The notes under the pieces: generated by a model
Databases searched by the model: none
The model's input: only the letters and a program-made list of their open reading frames with translations
Told to the model about the DNA's origin: nothing
In this document: positions 52,462-60,316 of the stretch, in pieces
How the letters are laid out: each line of letters opens with the position of its first letter
Position numbering within the stretch: position 1 is the first letter of the stretch
Source of the DNA: Candidatus Gastranaerophilales bacterium
GTDB taxonomy: Bacteria; Cyanobacteriota; Vampirovibrionia; Gastranaerophilales; Gastranaerophilaceae
NCBI GenBank assembly: GCA_944324255.1
Contig: CALUVM010000001.1
Location: 1-64,000 of the forward strand
Length of the DNA stretch: 64,000 nucleotides
Direction: 5' to 3'
Position numbers and translations under genes: made by a program

Positions 52462-53529
52462 TTATTTAACTAACTTACTGTATGATTCCATTATAATCTT
52501 TTCTAAATAATTAATCAAGTCTGCTTCGGGTACTCGTGCAATAATCTCTCCTTTTTTAAAAATATAGCCTTCTCCAATAGCTCCGGCTATACCGAAATCC
52601 GCATGCTTAGCTTCGCCTGGTCCGTTTACCGGACAACCCATAACAGCAATTGTTATAGGTAAATCTAAATTCTTGAATTTTTCTTCTACTTTTTTAGCAA
52701 GCGAGATTAAATCTATTTGAGTTCTGCCGCAGGTCGGGCAGGAAATAAAATTAATTCCTTTTTTACGCAGGTTTAAGGATTTTAATATGCCGAATCCTGC
52801 TTCTACTTCTTCAACAGGATTTTCTGTCAGGGAAACTCTTATTGTATCGCCAATCCCTTCACTAAGAAGTGTTCCCAGTCCTATTGAAGATTTTATTAAT
52901 CCCATTTTTAAAGTTCCTGCCTCTGTTACGCCAAGATGAAGCGGATAGTCTATTATTTTTGATATTTTTCTATAGGATTCAATTGTAGTCGGTACGTCAG
53001 AAGATTTTAAAGAAAGTTTTATATCGTAGAAGTTTAAGTCTTCTAAAATTTCAATATGCCTCAGTGCACTTTTTATCATTTTATCCTCAAGCGGAATATC
53101 AAGCGATGCAAATTCTTTTTCAAGTGAGCCTGCATTAATCCCTATTCTAACAGGGACATTATGAGCTTTAGCGGCTTCAACCACTTTTTGAGTGTGTTCC
53201 TTTTTACCGATGTTTCCCGGATTGATTCTAAGTGCATGGATTCCGTTTTCTATACACAGAATTGCAAGTCTGTAATCAAAATGGATGTCTGCAACCAGAG
53301 GAACCGGAGATTTTTGAACAATGTCTTTGATTGCAGAGGCAGCATCTTTATTAAGAACTGCAAGTCTGACAATTTCACAGCCGGCAGATGCAAGTTCGTT
53401 AATCTGATTTAATGTAGCTTCGACATTTCGGGTGTCTGTATTACACATAGATTGTACGCTGATAGGCGCATCTCCGCCGATTTTTATATTTCCTATAGAA
53501 ATTTGTTTAGATTTTCTTCTGTTTATCAT
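52462..53529 (-). CDS. ispG: 4-hydroxy-3-methylbut-2-enyl diphosphate synthase (flavodoxin/ferredoxin)
   Basis: IspG reduces MEcPP to HMBPP in the MEP isoprenoid pathway. The 355-residue protein starts with RRKSKQISIGNIKIGG, has VQSMCNTDT, and carries the 4Fe-4S ligands in SCPTCGRTQ and MGCPVNGPGE. With ispH (54.8 kb) and the prenyl synthase it gives three pathway genes in the window. TACAAT lies 6 bases before the ATG and no ribosome site is visible. Confidence 0.96.
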   Translation of the reverse strand: MINRRKSKQISIGNIKIGGDAPISVQSMCNTDTRNVEATLNQINELASAGCEIVRLAVLNKDAASAIKDIVQKSPVPLVADIHFDYRLAILCIENGIHALRINPGNIGKKEHTQKVVEAAKAHNVPVRIGINAGSLEKEFASLDIPLEDKMIKSALRHIEILEDLNFYDIKLSLKSSDVPTTIESYRKISKIIDYPLHLGVTEAGTLKMGLIKSSIGLGTLLSEGIGDTIRVSLTENPVEEVEAGFGILKSLNLRKKGINFISCPTCGRTQIDLISLAKKVEEKFKNLDLPITIAVMGCPVNGPGEAKHADFGIAGAIGEGYIFKKGEIIARVPEADLINYLEKIIMESYSKLVK

Positions 53530-53535
53530 AAAATT

Positions 53536-53541
53536 ATTGTA
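53536..53541 (-). promoter_or_regulatory. -10 element of ispG
   Basis: Minus-strand TACAAT ends 6 bases before the ATG at 53529, giving a predicted leaderless start. The -35 position overlaps the ribosome site of the divergent phosphoesterase gene and is poor. Confidence 0.45.
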
Positions 53542-53569
53542 CTACTAAAATATTTTTAAGGAGAATAAT

Positions 53570-54313
53570 ATGAGAATTGCGGTATTGTCTGATATTCACG
53601 GAAATATGGAAGCTCTGGAAGCGGTTTTAGAAGATATTAAGACTCAAAACTGCGAAAAATATTTTGTACTTGGAGATTATGCAATGGCAGGCCCTGAACC
53701 TTATGCTGTAATTGACTATTTCGCGAAATATCAACTGGATTCAAACTATAAAATGATTCAGGGTAATACTGATTTAATGATTGCAAATTATTCAGATGAC
53801 GATTATGAGTATCTTAAGAAAAAAGCTCCTGTTATGGCAGAAGCTATGAAACATGACTTTTTTGGTATAAATCATCTTCAGAGAACGTTTTTGAAGAATC
53901 TTCCTATACAATTAGAAGTTGAAGAAGACGGGGTAAAAATTCTTCTTGTACACGGTTCTCCGAGAAGGAATAATGAAGATATTCTTCCTGATACACCTAT
54001 GGAAGAAATAGATAAGATGCTCGTAAATGTTGATGCAGATGTGGTTCTATGCGGTCACACGCATATACCGTGCGGATTTCAAACAAAAAACAAGAAAACC
54101 GTAGTGAATGCCGGCAGTGTCGGCAGACCGTTTACACCTGAGCCAAAAGCATGCTATCTTATTATGACAATTGAGCATGGCAGATATGCATTTGAACACA
54201 GATTTGTTGAATATAACAAAGAACGTGCTGCTGAAAAATTAAGAAAAAGAGGTTTTGATGGGGCTGATAGGCTTGCTGCTATGCTTTTAAATCCTAAAGA
54301 AAGACATTTTTAA
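53570..54313 (+). CDS. Calcineurin-like metallophosphoesterase
   Basis: A 247-residue two-metal phosphoesterase of the YfcE/diadenosine-hydrolase-like group. The metal motifs are visible in order: SDIHGNMEAL, VLGDYAM, QGNTD, LLVHGSP and CGHTHIP, with NAGSVGRP. The substrate is unknown. AAGGAG precedes the ATG. It is divergent from ispG with only 40 bases between starts. Confidence 0.88.
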   Translation: MRIAVLSDIHGNMEALEAVLEDIKTQNCEKYFVLGDYAMAGPEPYAVIDYFAKYQLDSNYKMIQGNTDLMIANYSDDDYEYLKKKAPVMAEAMKHDFFGINHLQRTFLKNLPIQLEVEEDGVKILLVHGSPRRNNEDILPDTPMEEIDKMLVNVDADVVLCGHTHIPCGFQTKNKKTVVNAGSVGRPFTPEPKACYLIMTIEHGRYAFEHRFVEYNKERAAEKLRKRGFDGADRLAAMLLNPKERHF

Positions 54314-54432
54314 CAGTTTATTTGAATAACAAAAAGAAAAAGGGTAAGAAATATAGGAAAAACTTACACTTCTATTTTGCTTTAATAATGCGCAATAATT
54401 ATAATATTCAAGAGTCTTTTATTGACCGCTTG

Positions 54433-54499
54433 TCGTGCTATTTACCTGTTACATCACAATGATTATACCATTAAAATCAAACTATGGCAAATAGCACGA
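54433..54499 (+). promoter_or_regulatory. Inverted repeat bracketing the HTH gene promoter and start
   Basis: TCGTGCTATTT (54433-54443) and AAATAGCACGA (54489-54499) are perfect 11-bp reverse complements. One arm lies upstream of the promoter; the other is within the first codons. A candidate -10 TAAAAT (54472-54477) stands between, 6 bases before the ATG. It may be a paired operator for autoregulation. Confidence 0.55.
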
Positions 54500-54696
54500 T
54501 TGAACTGGTAAAGTACAATATAAAAAAATACAGAGTAATGAACAACTTGACTCAAGATAAGCTCAGTGAACTAACGGGGATTTCTTCTGACTATTTGTCT
54601 GAAATAGAGAGAGGGAAACGTGTTCCAAGTTTAAAAAGGCTTATAATGATTGCTGATGCTATGAATATTCCTGCTTACAAGTTGTTAATGAAATAA
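54484..54696 (+). CDS. Small Cro/CI-type HTH regulator (70 aa)
   Basis: A complete HTH_3 domain: NIKKYRVMNNLTQDKLSELTGISSDYLSEIERGKRVPSLKRLIMIADAMNIP. Nothing else is in the protein, so it should bind DNA as a dimer without a ligand domain. The ATG lacks a ribosome site and lies 6 bases after TAAAAT. It sits between the phosphoesterase and ispH on the same strand, and its control region carries an 11-bp inverted repeat. Confidence 0.88.
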   Translation: MANSTIELVKYNIKKYRVMNNLTQDKLSELTGISSDYLSEIERGKRVPSLKRLIMIADAMNIPAYKLLMK

Positions 54697-54785
54697 CAAG
54701 CTCTTTACTTTTTTTCTTGTTTTAGTTTTAATATTGGTACTGAGGTTTTACCTCTAGTCCACTTCAGAAAGTGATTTAAAGATTT

Positions 54786-55658
54786 TTGAAAAATCAAAAT
54801 ATTATACTGGCCAAATTTGCAGGTTTCTGTTACGGTGTAAAAAGAGCCGTTGAAACTGCTAAGAAATTAAAAAATGAGAATCCTGACAAGAATATTTATA
54901 TCTTAGGTGAACTTATTCATAATACGGATGTAATACATGAACTTGAACTTCTCGGGATTAAGACAATATATGAAGTTCCGGAAAACGGGAACGGAATTTG
55001 TATTATAAGAAGTCATGGCGAACCTCCGGAAATTTTTGAGAAAATTAAAAACGCCGGATTTGAAGTAGTAGATTTGACCTGTCCGGATGTAAAAAAGGTT
55101 CAGCAAAGAGCAATAGAACTTGCAGAGAACGATTACTTTGTTGTAATAGTAGGAAAGCCTAATCATCCGGAAGTAATGGCTATAAAAGCAAATGCCGACC
55201 GCTATTCCAAAAATGTCGCAGTTGCTACTACGATTGAAGAGTTAAAGGAGTTTGAACCTGCAATAAAGTCACATAAAAGAGTCGGGGTTGTTGTTCAAAC
55301 TACTCAGATGGTTTCGTCTTTAAATCTGATAGTTAATTATCTAAACACTGTTGCTAAGGAAATTTTAATATACAATACAATCTGTCAATCAACCTCAATG
55401 AGGCAGGCAGAAGCTAAAGAGTTAGCTAAAGAAAGTGATTTAATGATAGTTGTAGGCTCAAAGAAAAGTGCAAATACAACACATCTCGCAGAAATTTTAA
55501 AGAATTGTACAAAAACAATTCATATTGAAAATGATTCGGAACTCATCGAATACAAAGATATGCTGAATAATGCCCGTAATATCGGGATAACAGCCGGAGC
55601 ATCAACTCCGCAAAATATTATAGATAAAGTTATAGAAACAATAAAAGGAGGAATATAA
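54786..55658 (+). CDS. ispH: 4-hydroxy-3-methylbut-2-enyl diphosphate reductase
   Basis: IspH makes IPP and DMAPP from HMBPP, the last MEP step. The 290-residue Fe-S enzyme has three conserved Cys (FAGFCYGVKRAVE, DLTCPDV, NTICQST) and substrate residues in IIRSHGEPP, GKPNHPEV and SANTTHL. The start is a TTG at 54786; no ATG fits, and the motif begins only 14 residues later. It lies 2 bases before the S1-domain gene, the same pairing seen as a fusion in some Clostridia. Confidence 0.94.
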   Translation: MKNQNIILAKFAGFCYGVKRAVETAKKLKNENPDKNIYILGELIHNTDVIHELELLGIKTIYEVPENGNGICIIRSHGEPPEIFEKIKNAGFEVVDLTCPDVKKVQQRAIELAENDYFVVIVGKPNHPEVMAIKANADRYSKNVAVATTIEELKEFEPAIKSHKRVGVVVQTTQMVSSLNLIVNYLNTVAKEILIYNTICQSTSMRQAEAKELAKESDLMIVVGSKKSANTTHLAEILKNCTKTIHIENDSELIEYKDMLNNARNIGITAGASTPQNIIDKVIETIKGGI

Positions 55659-55660
55659 AT

Positions 55661-56716
55661 ATGACAACAGCAGAAAAAACTCGTGACGAGTTTGAACAAT
55701 TACTTGAAGAAAGTTTTGCAAAATCAAACAGCGTAGCTGATATCGTAGAAGGTACAGTTATAAAAAAAGAATCAGAAGGTTATCTTGTAAGTGTAAAAGG
55801 TGCAAAGATGGAAGCATTCTTATCAAGCAAAGAGCTTTCAAGTGATTCTTCCGAACTTGAAATCGGTGATACAAGAGAATTCTATGTATTGAAAGAAGAA
55901 AGCAATGAAGATCCTATGCAATTATCGCTCAAGAGAATTGCATTTGCTCAAGCATGGGCACAGCTTAACGATGCCAAAATCCAAGGTGATACAATTCTTG
56001 CAAAAGTCGTATCAACTGTTAAAGGCGGTGTATTAGTAGATGTTGCCGATTTGAAAGGCTTTATCCCGTCATCTCAGCTTAGAACAGGAACTCCGTTTGA
56101 AGGTCTTATTGATCAAAAAATTGAAGTTAAAGTTCTTGAAGCTGATCCTAAGAAAAACAAACTTATCCTTTCTCAAAGACAGGCAGTTGCTGAACAAAGA
56201 GATCAAGTTGTTGACAATGTTCTTTCTTCTCTTGAAGAAGGTCAGGTTGTATCAGGTAATGTCGTAAGAATTACTGACTTCGGTGCTTTCGTTGATATCA
56301 ATGGTATTGACGGACTTCTTCCGATTTCTGAAATTTCTTGGCAGAGAATTAAACATCCTTCCGATGTCTTAACATTGGGTGATACAATCGAAGTTAAGAT
56401 TATTAAAATTGACAATGAACTTAAGAGAATTTCACTTTCACTTAAGAGAATGGGCGAAAACCCTTGGCAGCAAATCGAAGGACAGTTTGAAGAAGGTCAA
56501 ATCGTTAAAGGAACTGTTAACAAAGTAACTACTTTCGGTGCTTTCATTAACATATTCCCTGGTGTGGAAGCTCTTCTTCCTGTTTCTGAAATGTCTGATG
56601 AGAACGTTAATCCGTTCAATATGTTCAAAGTAGGTTCAGAAGTTGATGTATTAATCAAAAAATTCACTCCGAAAGAACACAGAATCGCATTATCTGTTAA
56701 AGATATTCAAAAATAG
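55661..56716 (+). CDS. rpsA: S1 RNA-binding domain protein (30S protein S1-like)
   Basis: Four S1 repeats fill the 351 residues (about 20-80, 100-170, 190-260, 275-350). The third and fourth are the best, with ITDFGAFVDINGIDGLLPISEISW and VTTFGAFINIFPGVEALLPVSEMS. Length and repeat number suit the short S1 of Cyanobacteria and Gram-positives rather than the six-domain E. coli type. AAGGAGG precedes the ATG. Confidence 0.92.
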   Translation: MTTAEKTRDEFEQLLEESFAKSNSVADIVEGTVIKKESEGYLVSVKGAKMEAFLSSKELSSDSSELEIGDTREFYVLKEESNEDPMQLSLKRIAFAQAWAQLNDAKIQGDTILAKVVSTVKGGVLVDVADLKGFIPSSQLRTGTPFEGLIDQKIEVKVLEADPKKNKLILSQRQAVAEQRDQVVDNVLSSLEEGQVVSGNVVRITDFGAFVDINGIDGLLPISEISWQRIKHPSDVLTLGDTIEVKIIKIDNELKRISLSLKRMGENPWQQIEGQFEEGQIVKGTVNKVTTFGAFINIFPGVEALLPVSEMSDENVNPFNMFKVGSEVDVLIKKFTPKEHRIALSVKDIQK

Positions 56717-56730
56717 AATAATATTAAAAT

Positions 56731-56766
56731 ACAGGGCGGGGTTTTGCTTGCAAAACCCCGCCCTGT
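56731..56766. repeat. 17-bp GC-rich hairpin
   Basis: Arms 56731-56747 and 56750-56766 are perfect complements with a 2-base loop. It follows the S1 gene by 14 bases. Its GC content contrasts sharply with the surrounding DNA, and the T-tract is weak. It may terminate transcription or be an extragenic repeat. Confidence 0.7.
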
Positions 56767-56770
56767 ACTA

Positions 56771-56799
56771 TTACCTCTTTAATAATTTCTTGATATAAT
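56771..56799 (+). promoter_or_regulatory. Promoter of the P-loop protein gene (leaderless)
   Basis: TATAAT (56794-56799) ends 6 bases before the ATG at 56806; TTACCT at 56771-56776 is a weak -35 with a 17-base spacer. No ribosome site. Confidence 0.5.
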
Positions 56800-56805
56800 C
56801 AATTT

Positions 56806-57486
56806 ATGAATGATAGATTTGTAGAAGTTTATACCGGTGCTTATGCAAGCGGAAAATCTGAAACAGCATTGAACAGAGCTTTGCAGTTTTCAAAGAAGGG
56901 TGAAAAAATAACCCTTGTAGATTTAGATACTGTTGAGCCTGCATACACGCTTCGTCCGATTGCAGGCGAACTTGAAAAATTAGGTGTAAGCGTTATTACC
57001 CAGCCGGACAGCTTCGGGCTGGGCGAGGCTGCGAGTTATATAACTCCGTTGCAGATGAACTGTCTGGCTCAGGAAGGAAATATTATAATTGATGTCGGAT
57101 ACGGTGCCGGAGGGTTGGATATTCTGGATATCGTTACCGGAATTGAAAAAGAGAAGAATTTAAAGATTTATATAGTTATAAATACGGCGAAATTTGAAAC
57201 TTCAGATAAAGAAAGTATTATTGATTATCTTAAATTTTCAGAGGGTGAGGTAAAACGGGAATGGAAGAAGTTTTCCGGAATCATTTCAAACACTCATCTC
57301 GGTGATGAAACCACAAAAGAAGATGTGATTAAAGGATATGAAAAATTAAAAACGGCAGCTCTTGAAGTCGGATTGCCAATAATTGCAATAGGTGTAGATT
57401 CCGGAATTAAAGATAAATTCGATGATACATATGACGGAGTTGATATTTGGACCTATAACCGTATGATGCCAAAGGCTTTGTGGTAG
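56806..57486 (+). CDS. P-loop ATP-binding protein of unknown function (226 aa)
   Basis: The N-terminus VYTGAYASGKSETALNRAL holds a Walker A motif, followed by a VDLDTVEPAYTLRP switch-like segment and IIIDVGYGAGGLDILD as a Walker B-like strand. This layout resembles the MinD/CobQ-type SIMIBI class. The rest has VINTAKFETSDKE, typical of a nucleotide-base contact. No partner is evident. It probably has a leaderless mRNA and is isolated between two non-coding hairpin regions. Confidence 0.8.
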   Translation: MNDRFVEVYTGAYASGKSETALNRALQFSKKGEKITLVDLDTVEPAYTLRPIAGELEKLGVSVITQPDSFGLGEAASYITPLQMNCLAQEGNIIIDVGYGAGGLDILDIVTGIEKEKNLKIYIVINTAKFETSDKESIIDYLKFSEGEVKREWKKFSGIISNTHLGDETTKEDVIKGYEKLKTAALEVGLPIIAIGVDSGIKDKFDDTYDGVDIWTYNRMMPKALW

Positions 57487-57524
57487 CATATAATATGTTT
57501 TCACGCCCCTCGTGTAATACCCTC

Positions 57525-57552
57525 TTGATAAATTTCAAAATTGTATTATAAT
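57525..57552 (+). promoter_or_regulatory. Promoter of the zinc-ribbon/RGG-like gene
   Basis: TTGATA (57525-57530), 16-base spacer and TATAAT (57547-57552). The predicted leader is about 110 bases, the longest in the window, and carries a CGGTTG-TTTTT-CAACCG hairpin at 57562-57578 followed by a T-rich stretch. Confidence 0.6.
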
Positions 57553-57668
57553 ATACATGTTCGGTTGTTTTTCAACCGTTGTTTTGATTAAATCTCATAT
57601 TATTACTTTATTTGATAGGATATTTAAGACTTAGTGAAATTTTTTATTGTGGTTAAGAGGCTTTTATT

Positions 57669-58604
57669 ATGTATGTAAACAAGTGCATTAAATGTGGTGC
57701 TGAGTTTGAGACAAAGAACCCCAAAAGAGTTATTTGCCCTAATTGCTTGTACGCAGATAAGGGAAATGAATCACCGGAAGAGAAACCTTTGCAGAGTTAC
57801 AGTTCTTATTCTGCAGAACCAAGACCGAGAAGTTATGACAGACCATCTCAGGGCGGTTATAGAAGTAACTACTCCAGAGATAATAGAGGCTCTCAACAGG
57901 GCGGTTATCAACGCCGGGATAACAATAACCGCAATTTTCAAAGGCGCCCTGACGGCAACAGAGGGTTTAGAAACAATTATGCAAGCGGTTCAAAAGGCGG
58001 TTTTCAGCAAAAACGTGCTAATAAAAGACCAAAACCGCAAAAGGCTGCTAAACCTTTATTAATTAGTAAAGAACAGTTAGAACAAATTGAAGTATTATAT
58101 AAAGCCATGCTTCCTTTGCCAAATCCTGATGCGCATGAAGTAATCGGGGCTAAATTAGGTATTGAACCTCAAAAAGTATTCTTCGGTATCAATCTTGTGC
58201 GTCAAAAAATGATGCTGCCAAAACTACCGTTCCCTAAACGTAAATTGGCAATTTCGCCGGATCAGTTAATGGCAATTAAGAGCTTGTATGAACCTCTTTT
58301 ACCATTACCTCCTATCGGGTGTCATAAAATCATTGCGGCTCAGCTTAAAATGGATGAGTGGCGTGTCCACGTCGGTATCAAACTCGTTCGTGCCCAGTTA
58401 GGTCTTGAAAGATGGAATGAAGACAGAGCTGATAAGCCGGCTGATTATATGGTAGCAAAACACGAAAAACAAGAGAAGCTGCCGGAGAAAACAGAAGAAA
58501 GTGCTCCTGAAAATTCAGCTCCGTCTGTAGAGGATATACAACAAGCTGAAGATGAAAAGCCGAAACGTGGAAGAAAACCTAAAAAGCAAGAAGATGAAGA
58601 ATAA
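57669..58604 (+). CDS. Zinc-ribbon, Arg/Gly-rich protein with duplicated helical module
   Basis: I do not recognise this 311-residue protein. It has a four-Cys zinc ribbon (CIKC at 6-9, CPNC at 23-26), then a disordered Arg/Gly/Tyr/Asn/Gln-rich part (about 44-125) like eukaryotic RGG boxes. Two copies of a ~52-residue module follow, at 132-183 and 195-246 (both (I)S..QL..I..LY...LPLP...). An acidic tail ends in KRGRKPKK, like an AT-hook. The composition suggests RNA or DNA binding. AAGAGG precedes the ATG; it overlaps rimM by 11 bases. Confidence 0.85.
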   Translation: MYVNKCIKCGAEFETKNPKRVICPNCLYADKGNESPEEKPLQSYSSYSAEPRPRSYDRPSQGGYRSNYSRDNRGSQQGGYQRRDNNNRNFQRRPDGNRGFRNNYASGSKGGFQQKRANKRPKPQKAAKPLLISKEQLEQIEVLYKAMLPLPNPDAHEVIGAKLGIEPQKVFFGINLVRQKMMLPKLPFPKRKLAISPDQLMAIKSLYEPLLPLPPIGCHKIIAAQLKMDEWRVHVGIKLVRAQLGLERWNEDRADKPADYMVAKHEKQEKLPEKTEESAPENSAPSVEDIQQAEDEKPKRGRKPKKQEDEE

Positions 58605-59106
58605 TTTTGTATCTGTAGGTAAGATTCTTAACTTCCATGGAGTGCACGGTGAAGCTAAGCTCGGATATTCTAAAAATCGTGAGGATTTTTTGTCCAAGCT
58701 CAGGGAAGTCTATGTTCAAGAAGACAATCAGTATACTTCCTTAGAAATTCAAAATATAAGGTTTACTCCAAAATGTGCAATTATAAAATTTAAAGGAATT
58801 GATTCTTTAAACGATATTTTAATGTATAAAGGAAAACTCCTTTTTGTATCAGAAGATGCTGCAAGAGAATTTTTGGAAGAAGATGAATTCTTAATAGATG
58901 AGCTTGTGGGGCTGGATGTATATGACGGAGAAACAAGGGTCGGTTCGGTTGTAGGTGTTTCAAATAACGGGGCGAGTGATTTATTATCGGTCAAAACTCT
59001 TTCTAAAAATATCTCTCTGGTTCCGTTTGTTAAAGCTATTGTTTTATCTGTCGATATAAAATCAAGACGGATTCAGATAAATAATATTGAGGGATTGCTT
59101 CAATGA
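58594..59106 (+). CDS. rimM: Ribosome maturation factor RimM
   Basis: RimM binds S19 and helps fold the 16S rRNA 3' domain. The 170-residue protein opens with VSVGKILNFHGVHGEAKL and has the C-terminal PRC-barrel (DELVGLDVYDGETRVG). The ATG at 58594 lies inside the end of the preceding gene and is chosen over one at 58552 since the family begins here. It overlaps trmD by 4 bases. Confidence 0.93.
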   Translation: MKNNFVSVGKILNFHGVHGEAKLGYSKNREDFLSKLREVYVQEDNQYTSLEIQNIRFTPKCAIIKFKGIDSLNDILMYKGKLLFVSEDAAREFLEEDEFLIDELVGLDVYDGETRVGSVVGVSNNGASDLLSVKTLSKNISLVPFVKAIVLSVDIKSRRIQINNIEGLLQ

Positions 59107-59789
59107 GGTTTGATGTTTTAACTCTTTTTCCTGAACTTATTCAATCCCACATGGATTTCAGTATAATGAAACGTGCTTCTGACAGCGGAATTATTGACGT
59201 TAGAACTGTAAATCCCAGAGATTATTCTCATGATAAACATAAAAGAGTTGATGACACTCCCTATGGGGGAGGAGCTGGCATGGTATTAGCTCCCCAGCCT
59301 TATGTGGAAGCCTATGAAGATATTGAAAAACTTGATAATTCAATAACTTTAATGATGACTCCTCAAGGAGAACCTTTTACAGATAAAATTTCAAATGAAC
59401 TTTCTAAGTATAAACAAATTATAATACTTTGCGGACACTATGAAGGTTTTGATGAACGAATCAGGGAGATTATAACCCCCCGTGAAATTTCTATAGGTGA
59501 TTTTGTGCTGACAGGAGGAGAGCTTCCGGCTTTATGCTTAATTGACAGTGTTTCAAGAAAAATCGAAGGGACTCTCGGTAAAATAGAATCCGCTCACGAT
59601 GACAGCTTCTCGGATGGTTTATTAGAATATCCCCAGTATACAAAACCTCGTGAATACAGAGGCTTGAAAGTCCCTGATGTTTTATTGAACGGAAATCACA
59701 AGCTTATTGAAGAGTTTAGATTCCAACAAAAAATAGAGCGAACTAAAAAAAGACGTCCTGATTTATGGGAAAAATATAACAATAAATAA
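59103..59789 (+). CDS. trmD: tRNA (guanine-N1)-methyltransferase
   Basis: TrmD methylates G37 of several tRNAs to prevent frameshifts. The 228-residue SPOUT protein has VDDTPYGGGAGMVL, the SAM knot LCGHYEGFDERI and the C-terminal YPQYTKPREYRG. rplS and rpsP, often next to rimM-trmD, are absent. It ends where a convergent unknown gene ends. Confidence 0.96.
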   Translation: MRFDVLTLFPELIQSHMDFSIMKRASDSGIIDVRTVNPRDYSHDKHKRVDDTPYGGGAGMVLAPQPYVEAYEDIEKLDNSITLMMTPQGEPFTDKISNELSKYKQIIILCGHYEGFDERIREIITPREISIGDFVLTGGELPALCLIDSVSRKIEGTLGKIESAHDDSFSDGLLEYPQYTKPREYRGLKVPDVLLNGNHKLIEEFRFQQKIERTKKRRPDLWEKYNNK

Positions 59790-60305
59790 TTATTTCTTTT
59801 CTCCATATTGTCGGGAAAGATTTTCAATAGCTTCTTCTTTCAGACGGCATTCTCTCTCATAAGTTTTCATGGTTTCATAATCGCTTATAAGAAGCTGGTT
59901 TCCCATCTTTTCGTCCAGTTTTTCTATTATTTCAGTCAAAGCCGGAACTTCATTGCTATCTTTTAACCTTGAATATGCAAGTTGAGCTTCTGCAGAATTT
60001 ACATAATAAATAGCATCTTTTTTTTCGGCACCATTATTTAAAAAAAGTAAATCTATACTTTTTGAATCCGGTTTATGAGAGATTTCTTTTAGTGTTTCCA
60101 ACGTATTAGAACATCTGCCGGCAATCTTCATACCATCCCCATCGACTTTTAAATTTAAAAATAGGGTATCTTTTAATCTTTCTCCTGATTTTCTGAGTTC
60201 TTCAAGTGTTTTCATATTAGCTTTTTCTTGCAAAAACTTCTTTCCTTCCGGAGTTATGACTAATGCCATTCCGAAATTTGGACCTTGAACCTTATTAATT
60301 TGCAT
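59790..60305 (-). CDS. Unknown protein (171 aa)
   Basis: I do not recognise it. It is a charged, helical, soluble protein beginning MQINKVQGPNFGMALVITPEG, with no cysteine cluster, signal or membrane segment; AAGGAG precedes the ATG. It lies 11 bases downstream of the uridine-kinase-like gene on the same strand. The C-terminal half looks like a coiled coil (YETMKTYERECRLKEEAIENL). Confidence 0.75.
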   Translation of the reverse strand: MQINKVQGPNFGMALVITPEGKKFLQEKANMKTLEELRKSGERLKDTLFLNLKVDGDGMKIAGRCSNTLETLKEISHKPDSKSIDLLFLNNGAEKKDAIYYVNSAEAQLAYSRLKDSNEVPALTEIIEKLDEKMGNQLLISDYETMKTYERECRLKEEAIENLSRQYGEKK

Positions 60306-60316
60306 ATTTGCTCCTT

